This document shows positions 1 to 8,158 of a DNA stretch of 47,209 nucleotides, in pieces. The notes beneath the pieces are model-generated. The model ran no database searches, was not told the origin of the DNA, and saw only the letters and a program-made list of their open reading frames with translations. Each line of letters opens with the position of its first letter. Positions within the stretch are counted from its first letter, which is position 1. The translations under genes and the position numbers were made by a program. The stretch is from Hyphomicrobiales bacterium (GTDB taxonomy: Bacteria; Pseudomonadota; Alphaproteobacteria; Rhizobiales; Xanthobacteraceae): NCBI GenBank assembly GCA_003135415.1, contig PLBP01000018.1, forward strand, positions 33,262-80,470, in the 5' to 3' direction.

Positions 1-519
1 ATCGAGCCGGTGCTCTATTACAAAGGCTTCCACGCGCTGCAGACGCATCGTCTCGCGCATTTTTTGTGGAACCGGGGGCGGAAGGATTTCGCGCTCTATC
101 TGCAAAGCCGCGCCTCCTCGGTGTTCGGGGTCGACATCAACCCCAACACCCGGATCGGCCGCGGCGTCTTTATCGACCACGGCACCGGTGTCGTGCTCGG
201 ACAGACCGCGGTGATCGACGACGACGTGTCGATTTTGCAAGGCGTGACGCTCGGGGGCACCGGCAAGGAGCGCGGCGACCGCCATCCCAAGATCAGGCGC
301 GGCGTGTTGCTCGCGGCCGGTGCGAAAGTGCTCGGCAATATCGAAATCGGCGCCTGCTCACGCGTCGCAGCGGGCTCGGTGGTGCTAAAACCGGTGGCGC
401 CGAATACGACGGTTGCAGGCGTGCCCGCGCGCGTGGTCGGCAAATCGCCGTGCGAGGGCACGCCCGCGCACACCATGGATCAGGTATTCGACTTCCCGTT
501 CGCCGGCGAAGGCATCTGA
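1..519 (+). CDS. cysE: serine O-acetyltransferase, C-terminal part (5' end outside window)
   Basis: Serine acetyltransferase makes O-acetylserine from serine and acetyl-CoA, the first committed step of cysteine synthesis in the cytoplasm. The reading frame is open from base 1, so the start codon and the N-terminal helical domain lie upstream of the window; 172 residues remain. Visible are the left-handed beta-helix hexapeptide repeats (INPNTRIGRGVFIDHGTGVVLG) and the family sequences LQGVTLGGTGKERGDRHPKI and AGVPARVVG. The catalytic His is expected in the FIDHGTG stretch. The C-terminal tail after VVG is the segment that in CysE binds O-acetylserine sulfhydrylase or cysteine. CysE is preferred over other hexapeptide acyltransferases because the HGTGVVLGQTAVI and GVTLGGTGK motifs are specific to it. 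Confidence 0.93.
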   Translation: MEPVLYYKGFHALQTHRLAHFLWNRGRKDFALYLQSRASSVFGVDINPNTRIGRGVFIDHGTGVVLGQTAVIDDDVSILQGVTLGGTGKERGDRHPKIRRGVLLAAGAKVLGNIEIGACSRVAAGSVVLKPVAPNTTVAGVPARVVGKSPCEGTPAHTMDQVFDFPFAGEGI

Positions 520-607
520 TCCAATCCTGAAACTCCGGGCTTGCCCGCGCGGCCTTGGCGCGGCTAGTTTGCCGTTTGCTGTTTGCCGAGAAGCCATCGG
601 AGGCCGC

Positions 608-1012
608 GTGGATAAGAGTAAGTTTGACAAGGGCGAAATCGAAAAGGTGCAGAATTATCTGCGCCGCCTGTTCGGCAACCCGGAAATCAATCTCACGCCG
701 AGGATGCAGCGCGAGGATTTGGCCGAGGTCTATATCAACGGCGATCTCAACGGCATGCTCTCGCTCGATACCGAGGACGGCGACCGTTCCTACAATCTGC
801 AGATCGGCGTGCCGGAACGAGAATTGGCCCCGGCGCAGGAGTGGCTCAAGCGCGTTCTGCGCAATCCGAAAATCCGGGTGCTGGCGCGGCCGAAGAAGAA
901 AGATTCGGCGGAAGTCTTTATTGGCGAAGAGTTCATCGCCGTTCTGTTCCTGGAAGAAGGCGGCAAGTCATTTGCGTTCCAGATGGCGATTCTGGACACC
1001 GACGTCGTGTAA
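608..1012 (+). CDS. DUF3126 family protein
   Basis: A 134-residue acidic/basic cytoplasmic protein matching the DUF3126 family of alphaproteobacteria, often found close to cysE. Its function is unknown. The GTG start at 608 is chosen because a strong GGAGG (599-603) sits four bases upstream and because the translated start (VDKSKFDKGEIEKVQNYLRR) fits the family; a longer reading that begins at 413 overlaps the cysE end and would put low-complexity Arg/Ala sequence in front. Two similar halves are visible, each with a helix followed by DLAEVYINGDLNGMLSLD and DSAEVFIGEEFIAVLFLE respectively, so the protein looks like an internal duplication of an alpha-beta unit. No membrane segment or signal peptide is seen. 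Confidence 0.8.
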   Translation: MDKSKFDKGEIEKVQNYLRRLFGNPEINLTPRMQREDLAEVYINGDLNGMLSLDTEDGDRSYNLQIGVPERELAPAQEWLKRVLRNPKIRVLARPKKKDSAEVFIGEEFIAVLFLEEGGKSFAFQMAILDTDVV

Positions 1013-1147
1013 TCGACGAAATAATCCGCAAGACGGATTAACCTTTATCCGCAAGCGCGCTTGCGCCGCGCATTTATAATTCATTAACTGCACGGCGTGG
1101 GGGCGGCAGCACTCGTCGCTCGGGTTTGTTTCGCGTCGGGTAGCGGG

Positions 1148-1474
1148 ATGTCGCCAGAATCGTTGCAGTCGATCTATGCGTTGATCCTCGGTCTCGCGAT
1201 CGCGGGCGCGCTTTCGACCGGCTACCAGATTTTCGCCGAGCGGCCCGCGAGCTTCCGCTTGCTGGACGAAGCGAGGTCGAAGGCGCTCGTGGCGGTGCCG
1301 TTTCTAGTTTTCGCCGCACCCTTTATTATCCTCCGCAACACCATTCGCGGCGCCCGCATCGAGAACAGGGGCTTCGTGCCGGTGTTGGCCGCGACCATGA
1401 TCGCGGGCTTTTGGGGACTGTCTTGCGGCATGGTGATCATGGGTCTTCTCCGCGCCACGGGTTTCGGCGGCTGA
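1148..1474 (+). CDS. small integral membrane protein of unknown function
   Basis: A 108-residue hydrophobic protein. I see about three membrane segments: around residues 5-25 (SIYALILGLAIAGALSTGY), 45-62 (ALVAVPFLVFAAPFIILR) and 75-100 (VPVLAATMIAGFWGLSCGMVIMGLL). Similar small membrane proteins are known next to cysE/DUF3126 in Hyphomicrobiales, but I cannot name a family with certainty or give a function. The ATG at 1148 is preferred to a start at 1097 because it begins directly before the first membrane helix; only a weak purine-rich stretch (AGCGGG) precedes it. The gene lies 57 bases upstream of the carbonic-anhydrase-like gene on the same strand, so co-transcription is possible. Confidence 0.6.
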   Translation: MSPESLQSIYALILGLAIAGALSTGYQIFAERPASFRLLDEARSKALVAVPFLVFAAPFIILRNTIRGARIENRGFVPVLAATMIAGFWGLSCGMVIMGLLRATGFGG

Positions 1475-1531
1475 TCCCTCGCTTCTTTCCGTCCGATGTG
1501 GCATGAGGCCCCTCGAAATTTCGAGGAGCCC

Positions 1532-2062
1532 ATGCCTATTTACGAACTCGACGGTGTCCGGCCCAAGCTTCCCGCGTCCGGCCGCTTCTGGATCGCGCCC
1601 GATGCGGCGCTGATCGGCAATGTCGAGCTTGAGGAAGAAGCGAGCGTCTGGTTTCAGGCGGTGCTGCGCGGCGACAACGAGCGCATACTGGTGGGCAGGC
1701 GCTCGAACGTGCAGGACGGCTCGGTCTTTCACACCGACCCCGGCTTTCCGCTCACGATCGGCGCGGGCTGCACCATCGGCCATCACGCGATCCTGCATGG
1801 CTGCACCATCGGCGACGGCGCTCTCGTCGGCATGGGTGCGACGGTGCTGAACGGCGCCCGGATCGGCGCGGATTGCATCGTCGGCGCCGGCGCGCTCGTG
1901 ACTGAGGGCAAGGAATTTCCGCCGAAATCGCTGATCGTAGGCGCCCCCGCGCGTTCGATCCGCACGCTCGACGACAAAGGGGTGCAGATGGCGCATTTCG
2001 GCGCCCAGGCTTATTTTATGCGCTGGCAGCAATACGCCAAGGGTTTGAAGGAAGTCGGCTAG
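1532..2062 (+). CDS. gamma-carbonic anhydrase-like hexapeptide protein
   Basis: A 176-residue left-handed beta-helix protein of the gamma-carbonic anhydrase/YrdA/PaaY group, cytoplasmic and usually trimeric, with a metal bound by three His at subunit interfaces. Visible are VWFQAVLRGDNERI (Arg and Asp of the active site), GSNVQDGSVFHTD-type sequence with the first His ligand, and the repeats CTIGHHAILHGCTIGDGALVGMGATVLNGA, which supply the other two His. The ATG at 1532 follows GAGGA (1523-1527) and gives the usual family start MPIYELDGVRP; an upstream start at 1496 is less likely. True carbonic anhydrase activity is not certain, because YrdA-type members often lack measurable activity. The stop codon touches the palindromic repeat that follows. 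Confidence 0.87.
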   Translation: MPIYELDGVRPKLPASGRFWIAPDAALIGNVELEEEASVWFQAVLRGDNERILVGRRSNVQDGSVFHTDPGFPLTIGAGCTIGHHAILHGCTIGDGALVGMGATVLNGARIGADCIVGAGALVTEGKEFPPKSLIVGAPARSIRTLDDKGVQMAHFGAQAYFMRWQQYAKGLKEVG

Positions 2063-2110
2063 AGCATGATCCCGAAAAGTGGGAACCGGTTTTCGGAAAA
2101 GATCATGCTC
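2062..2110. repeat. Hyphomicrobiales palindromic repeat, single copy
   Basis: Inverted repeat of about 49 bases: GAGCATGAT at the left and ATCATGCTC at the right, with inner CCGAAAAG and TTTTCGG arms. It begins on the last base of the preceding stop codon. The same family occurs three times in tandem, in the opposite orientation, at 39177-39337. Such elements are known as abundant intergenic palindromes in this bacterial order. The hairpin could also act as a transcript end between the convergent genes on either side. Confidence 0.85.
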
Positions 2111-2121
2111 CGATAAAATGC

Positions 2122-2727
2122 CTAGGGGCAGGCCCCGCCGAGCGAGACCCATTCCTTCAAGAGCGAGACGAACTCGGCGTGCGGAATCGGCACCGGCTCA
2201 CGCGCCTTGCCGTCAATGTCCTTGCCGGGCGCCCAGCCCCACTGCACGAGCTTATCCTCGTCCATGTGCTTGACGAGATCGGTAAGGCTGCGGTTGCCGT
2301 TCTTCTGCGGATTTTTCAGCACCGCGCAGAGCTCGCCGGGCGTGAGACCCTGCCAGCTCATGCTCACGGGCGCGAGTTGCCAGTGCGGCGCGCCGGGGAC
2401 GCCGGAGACGTCGTTGTTCTCGTCGCGATGGCAGGCATAGCAGCGGGCGGCGACCGCGCCCTTGTCGTCCGCGCCGCGGGCGATTTTCATCAGGTGCGGA
2501 TGGTTATAGCTTCCTTGCAGCGGATTGTCGCCGCGCGGATGGCAATTGAGGCAGCGCGGATGCTGCAACACGGTCGCGATCTTGAGGAACGGATTGGCAG
2601 GCTGACTTTCGGCGCGCTCGTGCCAGAGCACCGCCCCCGCGGCCGCCCACGCCGCGAGCGCGATCAGCGCCAGCGCCGCCATCCACCAGGGCGAAGTCGA
2701 GCCCACCGGAAGCTGTTCGTTCTGCAT
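2122..2727 (-). CDS. membrane-anchored di-haem c-type cytochrome
   Basis: A 201-residue protein with one N-terminal membrane anchor (about residues 15-36, MAALALIALAAWAAAGAVL) and a periplasmic part with two haem c attachment sites, CLNCH (59-63) and CYACH (96-100). Met residues in the later segment (for example LMKIARG, MSWQG, HMDED) could be axial ligands. It is the last gene of the iorA-iorB operon: its ATG overlaps the iorB stop by one base (TGATG). The context says it takes electrons from the molybdenum hydroxylase and passes them to the respiratory chain, as cytochromes linked to periplasmic aldehyde/isoquinoline oxidoreductases do. The electron-transfer role is inferred; the haem motifs and anchor are seen directly. 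Confidence 0.85.
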   Translation of the reverse strand: MQNEQLPVGSTSPWWMAALALIALAAWAAAGAVLWHERAESQPANPFLKIATVLQHPRCLNCHPRGDNPLQGSYNHPHLMKIARGADDKGAVAARCYACHRDENNDVSGVPGAPHWQLAPVSMSWQGLTPGELCAVLKNPQKNGNRSLTDLVKHMDEDKLVQWGWAPGKDIDGKAREPVPIPHAEFVSLLKEWVSLGGACP

Positions 2728-4940
2728 CAGACGCCCCGCAGCGTTTCGAGCTGCCACGGCAGCGAATAGAGCCGCTTGCCGGTGGCGTTGAAGATGGCGT
2801 TGGTCACGGCCGGCGCCACCGGCGGAACGCCGGGCTCGCCGATGCCGCTCGGCGCCTGCATCGACGGCACGATGTGGACCTCGACCTCGGGCATGTCGGA
2901 AATGCGGAGGGGCTGATAACCGTCGAAATTCGCCTGCTCGACGAGGCCGTTCGAAAGCGTGATCTGGTTGCGGAGCGCCGCACCCAGGCCATAGCCGGCG
3001 CCACCCTCGACCTGCGCGCGGATCACGTCGGGATTGACCGCGACACCGCAATCCACCGCCGCCACGATTTTGTCGACCTTGAAGCCGCCGTCGGCGCCGA
3101 CGGTCACGTCGGCGACCATCGCGACGACAGTATTGAAGCTCTCATGCACGGCGATGCCGCGGCCACGGCCCTTCGGTTGGCTCTCTCCGTAACTCGCCTT
3201 TTCGGCGGCGAGTTTCAGCACCGCCGTGTGGCGTGGATGCTCTTTCAAGAGATCGAGCCGGAAGGCGAGGGGATCCTTGCCCGCCTCATGCGCGAGCTGG
3301 TCGATCATCACCTCCGCGGCCTGCGCCGTGTGAGTATGGCCGACCGAGCGCCACCATAGCGTCGTCACCGGCGATTTGACGTGGTGCCAGTCGACGGCAA
3401 AGTTCGGGATCGCATAGGGCAAGTCGGCGGCACCCTCGACCGCTGTTTCGTCGATACCGTTCTTGACGATCATCATTTCGAAGGGCGAGCCGAAGATAAA
3501 TGATTGTCCGACGAGACGCTGTTGCCAGCCGACGATCTTGCCCTCGGCATCGAGCCCGGCGCGGACGCTATGCACGAACATCGGACGATAGCGGCCGCCC
3601 TTGAGATCGTCCTCGCGGCTCCAAACGAGATGGATCGGGGCCTTCGCTTTCGACGTCTTGGCGATTTCGGCAAGCTCGCCGATATAGTCGGCGTTCGGCG
3701 TCGCGCGGCGGCCGAATGAGCCGCCGGCCCATAAGGTATTGAGCTTTACTTTCGTCGGCAGAACGCCGAGCACCCAGGCAATAGTGGCGGTCTCGACCGT
3801 TTGAAATTGCGCGCCGGCCCACACTTCCACGCTGCCGTCGTCCTTGACCTCGATCACCGCGTTCAATGGCTCCATCGGCGCGTGCGCGAGATAGGGGAAG
3901 GCAAATTCCCCTTCAACGACCTTGGCGGCACTTTTCAACGCCGCCTCGGCGTCGCCGCGGCGCGCGGCAGGTAGCCCGGGGGTTGCCGCGAGCTTGCGAT
4001 ACTCGGCAAAGATCGCGTCGGTCGAGCGTTGCTCGGCGGCACTATCGTCCCATTCGACACGAAGTGCCGCGCGGCCCTTCATCGCGGACCAGGTATCCTT
4101 GGCGAGAACGGCGACGCCCTGCGGTATCTGGAATACGTCGACGACGCCGGCGACGGCCTTGGCGGCTGACGCGTCAAACGATTTCACCTTGCCGCCGAAG
4201 CGCGGCGAATGCTCGACCATGGCCGTCAACATGCCGGGCCGCTTGATGTCCATCGAATAAACCGTGGCGCCCGTGGTCTTGCCGACCGAGTCGAGACGCG
4301 GAACGCGCTTGCCGATATGGACCCAATCCTTCGGGTCTTTTGGCTCGACGATGACGGGCGGCATGACCTTCGCGGCCTTGGCCGCGAACTCGCCGAACGT
4401 TGCACTCTTCCCGCTTCTGGCGTGGGTGATGACGCCCTTCGCGATCGTGATTTCTTTTTCGGCTACGCCCCAGCTATCGGCGGCCGCCGCAATCAGCATC
4501 ATGCGCGCGGCGGCGCCGGCGCGGCGTAATTGCTCCCAGGAATTGGCGATCGCGGTCGAGCCGCCCGTGCCCTGGATCGGCCCCATGAGAAGATTGTTGT
4601 AGAGGAGCGGGTTGGAGGGCGCGAATTCAGACCGCATCTGCGACCAGTCGGCGTCGAGTTCTTCGGCGACGATGGTGGTAAGGCCCGTTGTGTTGCCTTG
4701 CCCCATGTCGAGATGCTTGATCAGAACCGTGACGGTGTTGTCCGGCGCGATCTTGATGAAGGCGTTCGGCTGCGGCGGGTCCTGCACCGTGAGCGCGTGC
4801 GCGGGCTTGTCGCCGAAGTCGATCGTGGTCGCGACGACGAGGGCGCCCGCGGCCGCCGCCGAGCCTTTGAGGAATTGCCGCCGCGAAGCGGTGGCGTCGA
4901 TGGGCAGAATCGCTTTTTTCAACATGCGTTTGGTCAGCAT
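2727..4940 (-). CDS. iorB: molybdopterin-binding oxidoreductase large subunit, isoquinoline 1-oxidoreductase type
   Basis: A 737-residue large subunit of the xanthine-oxidase-like molybdenum hydroxylases, of the single-chain IorB type. The N-terminus carries a full twin-arginine signal, SRRQFLK at 19-25 followed by [12 protein letters not shown], so the folded enzyme is exported to the periplasm with its iron-sulfur partner. Cofactor-binding motifs include [62 protein letters not shown] and, near the end, [14 protein letters not shown], which holds the expected catalytic Glu. The substrate is unknown: the family includes isoquinoline, quinoline and aldehyde oxidoreductases. The ATG at 4940 begins [12 protein letters not shown], before the Tat motif; an upstream frame extension overlaps iorA and is rejected. 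It lies 11 bases after iorA and overlaps the cytochrome gene. Confidence 0.92.
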   Translation of the reverse strand: MLTKRMLKKAILPIDATASRRQFLKGSAAAAGALVVATTIDFGDKPAHALTVQDPPQPNAFIKIAPDNTVTVLIKHLDMGQGNTTGLTTIVAEELDADWSQMRSEFAPSNPLLYNNLLMGPIQGTGGSTAIANSWEQLRRAGAAARMMLIAAAADSWGVAEKEITIAKGVITHARSGKSATFGEFAAKAAKVMPPVIVEPKDPKDWVHIGKRVPRLDSVGKTTGATVYSMDIKRPGMLTAMVEHSPRFGGKVKSFDASAAKAVAGVVDVFQIPQGVAVLAKDTWSAMKGRAALRVEWDDSAAEQRSTDAIFAEYRKLAATPGLPAARRGDAEAALKSAAKVVEGEFAFPYLAHAPMEPLNAVIEVKDDGSVEVWAGAQFQTVETATIAWVLGVLPTKVKLNTLWAGGSFGRRATPNADYIGELAEIAKTSKAKAPIHLVWSREDDLKGGRYRPMFVHSVRAGLDAEGKIVGWQQRLVGQSFIFGSPFEMMIVKNGIDETAVEGAADLPYAIPNFAVDWHHVKSPVTTLWWRSVGHTHTAQAAEVMIDQLAHEAGKDPLAFRLDLLKEHPRHTAVLKLAAEKASYGESQPKGRGRGIAVHESFNTVVAMVADVTVGADGGFKVDKIVAAVDCGVAVNPDVIRAQVEGGAGYGLGAALRNQITLSNGLVEQANFDGYQPLRISDMPEVEVHIVPSMQAPSGIGEPGVPPVAPAVTNAIFNATGKRLYSLPWQLETLRGV

Positions 4941-4951
4941 CGGTGTTTCCC

Positions 4952-5407
4952 TCAGCCCAGATTCTTCGCGGCTTCGTGGATCGCGGCGCGGATACGGACA
5001 TAGGTCGCGCAGCGGCAGACGATCGCGTCCATCGCATTGTTGATGTCGGCGTCGGTCGGCTTCGGATTTTGCGACAGGAGCCCGATCGCGGTCATGATCT
5101 GGCCGGATTGGCAGTAGCCGCACTGGACCACGTCGAGCGATTGCCATGCGCCTTGTACGGCGGCGGCGACTTTTCCCTCTACGCCCTCAATTGTCGTCAC
5201 CTTGCGGCCGATGGCGTCGCGCACTTGAATTTGGCAGGCGCGTACCGGCTCGCCGTCGAGATGCACGGTGCAGGCGCCGCAAAGTGCGGCGCCGCAACCA
5301 TATTTGGTGCCGGTGAGACCGGCATGGTCGCGGATCGCCCACAGCAGCGGCATCGCCGGGTCGACGTCGAGATCGAAAGGTCGGTTGTTGATGGAGAGCG
5401 TCGGCAT
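4952..5407 (-). CDS. iorA: [2Fe-2S] small subunit of the molybdenum hydroxylase
   Basis: A 151-residue two-domain [2Fe-2S] protein. The plant-ferredoxin-like N-terminal cluster is bound by Cys38, 43, 46 and 58 ([19 protein letters not shown] and RAC), and the helical C-terminal cluster by Cys96, 99, 131 and 133 ([11 protein letters not shown] and CRC). It passes electrons from the molybdopterin of IorB. It has no signal of its own, so it is probably exported in complex with the Tat-tagged IorB. The ATG at 5407 follows AAGGATTCCGCG and gives the typical start [16 protein letters not shown]; the 36-residue upstream extension is not family-like. It is the first gene of a three-gene operon. Confidence 0.93.
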   Translation of the reverse strand: MPTLSINNRPFDLDVDPAMPLLWAIRDHAGLTGTKYGCGAALCGACTVHLDGEPVRACQIQVRDAIGRKVTTIEGVEGKVAAAVQGAWQSLDVVQCGYCQSGQIMTAIGLLSQNPKPTDADINNAMDAIVCRCATYVRIRAAIHEAAKNLG

Positions 5408-5541
5408 CGCGGAATCCTTGTCCTGCGGCATCGCGTATTCGAATGAGAAAGATTTGACGCGGAACATAGCCCAGTTTGATGGCCGAAAAAATTCAAATAC
5501 GCGAAGGGCTGGCATGCGCGGAATGCAAAAAAACGCAGAGC

Positions 5542-5562
5542 ATTCGTTCGAAGTAAACGAAT
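5542..5562. promoter_or_regulatory. inverted repeat, candidate operator upstream of iorA
   Basis: ATTCGTT (5542-5548), a 7-base spacer, then AACGAAT (5556-5562), a perfect 7-bp inverted repeat. It lies about 135-155 bases before the iorA start and 83 bases after the end of the ketosynthase gene. The spacing and symmetry suit a TetR-like dimer site, but no regulator gene is next to it. This is inference from symmetry only. Confidence 0.3.
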
Positions 5563-5644
5563 TGTGGCTGAAAATGTGTGTGAATCCTGGGATGCCAGCG
5601 CAGTACGGCTAGGGGCGGCTAAAAATCCGCCGAGGTGGCCGACA

Positions 5645-6853
5645 TCATGCCCTACCCATCACCAGCACGGCATTCAATCCGCCGAAAGCGAACGAGTTCG
5701 AGATGGCCGAGCGAATCGGGGTTTGGCGCGCGACATTGGGCACAACGTCCAAATCGCATTCGGGATCCTTTTCTTCGTAATTCGCGGTCGGCGGCACGGT
5801 TTGGCTGTGGAGCGCGAGTGCCATTGCCGCCGCCTCCAATGCGCCCGCGCATCCCAACCCATGCGCGAGCACGCCTTTGTTCGACGACACGGCGAGTTTA
5901 TCGGCGTGTTTCCCAAAGACGCTTCGCAACGCCTTCGTTTCCGTCCGGTCGTTGAGCATCGTTCCGGTGCCGTGAGCATTCACATAATCGACGTCTTCCA
6001 CATTGGCGCGCGCGTCCACCAAGGCGGACCGTATGGCGCGAGCGGCCCCATCGGGATCAGGCGAAATGAGATCGACTGCGTCGGCGCTCATGCCGAAACC
6101 CCGCAGCTCGGCATAGATCGGAGCACCTCTCGCGACCGCGCGCTCGCGCGACTCCAAGACCAGGATCGCAGCACCTTCGCCGAGAACGAGGCCCGAGCGG
6201 TTCTTCGAGAACGGCCGGCAGGTGTCGTTGCTAAGGATGCGAAGCGCTTCCCACGCCTTGAGCGTGCCCACGGTCAGACCAGCCTCGGTGCCGCCGGCGA
6301 TTGCGACGGGCGTCTGTCCTGATCGAATCATGTGGAATGCCTGCCCGATCGCATGCGTCCCCGATGCGCAGGCGGTCGCGGTCGTAAAGGTCGGTCCCTT
6401 CAAGCCCAAATCCATCGATACATGGCTCGCGGCCGCGTTCACCATCATACGGGGGATGGTCAGCGGGTGCACCTTCGCGGCATTCTCGCCATATAGTTTG
6501 AGATACGAGTCATCGATCGTGATGTGGCCGCCGGCGCCGGTGCCAATGACCGTCGCAATCTCGAGCGCGAGTTCTTCGTCGATCTCGAGGCCGGCATCGC
6601 GGACCGCCGCGCGCGCGGCCACCACCGCGAATTGGCTGAAACGATCGAGCAGGCCTACACGCTTCGGCGAGAAATGCGTATCCGGGTCGAAATCGAGGAC
6701 CTGCGCCGCGATGCGCGTGCTGAGCCGCTGGGTCGGAATATTTTCGATTGCGCGGATGCCGGAGCGGCCGTCGACAAGGGCCGACCAAAACTCATTGAGC
6801 CCGCATCCGACAGGGGATACGACGCCGATCCCCGTGATCACGACTTGATTCAT
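5645..6853 (-). CDS. beta-ketoacyl-ACP synthase (FabF-like), orphan
   Basis: A 402-residue condensing enzyme of the KAS II family, which joins an acyl chain to malonyl-ACP. The thiolase-fold active site is complete: Cys162 (TACASGTHAIG), His294 (VNAHGTGT), Lys326 and His331 (SSNKGVLAHGLGCAG). Its ATG overlaps the stop codon of the ACP gene by four bases (ATGA), so both are translated from one mRNA. There is no fabD, fabG, fabZ or malonyl-CoA gene nearby, and this is not the usual acpP-fabF housekeeping locus, so the pair is probably dedicated to a special acyl product. A NodE-like or secondary-lipid role is possible. Neighbours upstream on the same strand (hydrolase, aminotransferase, phosphatase) suggest the same pathway. 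Confidence 0.9.
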   Translation of the reverse strand: MNQVVITGIGVVSPVGCGLNEFWSALVDGRSGIRAIENIPTQRLSTRIAAQVLDFDPDTHFSPKRVGLLDRFSQFAVVAARAAVRDAGLEIDEELALEIATVIGTGAGGHITIDDSYLKLYGENAAKVHPLTIPRMMVNAAASHVSMDLGLKGPTFTTATACASGTHAIGQAFHMIRSGQTPVAIAGGTEAGLTVGTLKAWEALRILSNDTCRPFSKNRSGLVLGEGAAILVLESRERAVARGAPIYAELRGFGMSADAVDLISPDPDGAARAIRSALVDARANVEDVDYVNAHGTGTMLNDRTETKALRSVFGKHADKLAVSSNKGVLAHGLGCAGALEAAAMALALHSQTVPPTANYEEKDPECDLDVVPNVARQTPIRSAISNSFAFGGLNAVLVMGRA

Positions 6854-7107
6854 GAAGCGGCTTTTTTGCCCACCACGGCTTTCACGGCGTCGGCGACTTT
6901 TCCGATTGTTTCAAATTCCGCAACCGCGGATTCGTTGGCGTTAAATGGAAGCGTCACGCCGAATTTCTCTTCGATCGCGAAAACGATTTCGATCACGTCG
7001 ATGGATTCAATCCCCAAGGCGTCGAGCCGCGAGTCCGCGGTCAACTGATCGACCGGGACACGGGCCTGTTTCGCGATAATTTGCTTGACCTCGTACAGAA
7101 CATCCAT
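6850..7107 (-). CDS. acyl carrier protein, orphan
   Basis: An 85-residue acidic acyl carrier protein. The phosphopantetheine attachment site is Ser35 in LDALGIESIDVIEI, a variant of the usual DSL motif (ESI). The second helix and the acidic EIVFAIEEKFGV segment that docks partner enzymes are present. The C-terminal GKKAAS is short and basic, unlike AcpP. It is translationally coupled to the ketosynthase gene downstream. It differs clearly from AcpP and from the AcpXL type used for very long lipid A acyl chains, so it is probably a carrier for one dedicated pathway. The start ATG follows a weak GGGAAAACCGCG. Confidence 0.9.
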   Translation of the reverse strand: MDVLYEVKQIIAKQARVPVDQLTADSRLDALGIESIDVIEIVFAIEEKFGVTLPFNANESAVAEFETIGKVADAVKAVVGKKAAS

Positions 7108-7284
7108 CGCGGTTTTCCCTGCTCGCCCAATATAAGATCGCCATCCGGTCGGGGGTTTATCACGCTAGTTTATAATGCGCTGCTGCGGAAGAGGTTTCCA
7201 TCTTGAAAAAGCAGGCAAAACCGTACTGGGCGGCTGATTGCTTTCGGCGTGAGGCTCTTTTCATTGTGGGCCGCGGCGAGCCTG

Positions 7285-8151
7285 TCAATGCGCGGCGGGA
7301 AGGACATGAAGTTTGACGGCGCCTTTCGGCTGGCTGTCCGCCGCGGCCGATGGAACAAACGATTTTACAAATTCCGCCGACCGCTGCATCACGAGCCCAC
7401 GCTGCCGGTCGATCGTGATCAGGTGATAGCTGTCGTCGAGGATCAGCGCATCGACCGGGCCGCCGAGGTGGCGCTGCAGATATTCGGCGTTTTTCAGGCT
7501 CGCAGTTTCGTCGTCGCGCGCTTGAATAATCAGAACGCGTTGCTTGATTTGCGAAAGCCGCGGCTTCACGTCGGCGACAAGCCGCCACAACTCGCGGAGC
7601 GCAAACGAGGGCGTGGAGAGAAGGCCGGCGTCGACGCTTTCTCCGCTCATCAGCGCCTTCACAAGGATGCGGCGGATGCGCTCGTCCTTCACGCCATAGG
7701 GCTCGGTCGCGACGAAATTATAGCGGCGGCCCATCGGCGTGCCGATGAACCACTTCAAGAGAAAGCTGTACCAGGGAATCGACCAACCGTCGTACCACAG
7801 CGTCGGTGCCAACATGACCACGCCGCAGACGCGCGCGGGCTCGCAGGCGGCCAAGCGTGCGGCCATGATCGCGCCCATGGAGAGACCGCCAACAATGACG
7901 CGGTCGCAATTCGCCTCCAGTTTCGCCAGCGCGTCGTCGGCGCTTGCGTACCAGTTCTGCCAGCGCGTTGCGGCAAGATTGGCTCCCGTGCCGCAATGGC
8001 CCGCGAGCTGGCAGCAAGAGACGGTGGCGCCGGCGTCGGCGATATAACGCGCGATCGATTTCATCTCGACCGGCGTGCCGCCAAGACCGTGGATCAGGAG
8101 CACGCCCGTGCGGCCGCCCTCGTAGAAAATGCTGTTGTCGGAGATCGGCAT
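7285..8151 (-). CDS. alpha/beta hydrolase (carboxylesterase-like)
   Basis: A 288-residue serine hydrolase with the fold and motifs of carboxylesterase/monoacylglycerol lipase proteins. From the ATG at 8151: the oxyanion HGLGG (21-25), nucleophile Ser91 in GLSMG, the acid in ARDDE (212-213) and catalytic His242 in DDSYHLIT. A cap-like segment (LWYDGWSIPWYSF) lies between. No signal peptide is visible, so it is cytoplasmic. Two starts are possible: ATG at 8151, 7 bases after the aminotransferase stop, or GTG at 8175 inside the aminotransferase; neither has a strong ribosome binding site, and I prefer 8151. It could release the finished acyl product from the ACP (thioesterase) or hydrolyse an ester; that role is inferred from context. 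A 177-base gap separates it from the ACP gene. Confidence 0.85.
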   Translation of the reverse strand: MPISDNSIFYEGGRTGVLLIHGLGGTPVEMKSIARYIADAGATVSCCQLAGHCGTGANLAATRWQNWYASADDALAKLEANCDRVIVGGLSMGAIMAARLAACEPARVCGVVMLAPTLWYDGWSIPWYSFLLKWFIGTPMGRRYNFVATEPYGVKDERIRRILVKALMSGESVDAGLLSTPSFALRELWRLVADVKPRLSQIKQRVLIIQARDDETASLKNAEYLQRHLGGPVDALILDDSYHLITIDRQRGLVMQRSAEFVKSFVPSAAADSQPKGAVKLHVLPAAH

Positions 8152-8158
8152 TTCGCCG

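Noticed and set aside
1051-1064. Perfect 14-bp palindrome GCAAGCGCGCTTGC
   Set aside because: No T-tract and no spacing to a promoter; short GC palindromes occur often by chance in this DNA.
7166-7176. TATAAT-like sequence on the plus strand
   Set aside because: No plus-strand gene follows; both flanking genes are on the minus strand.
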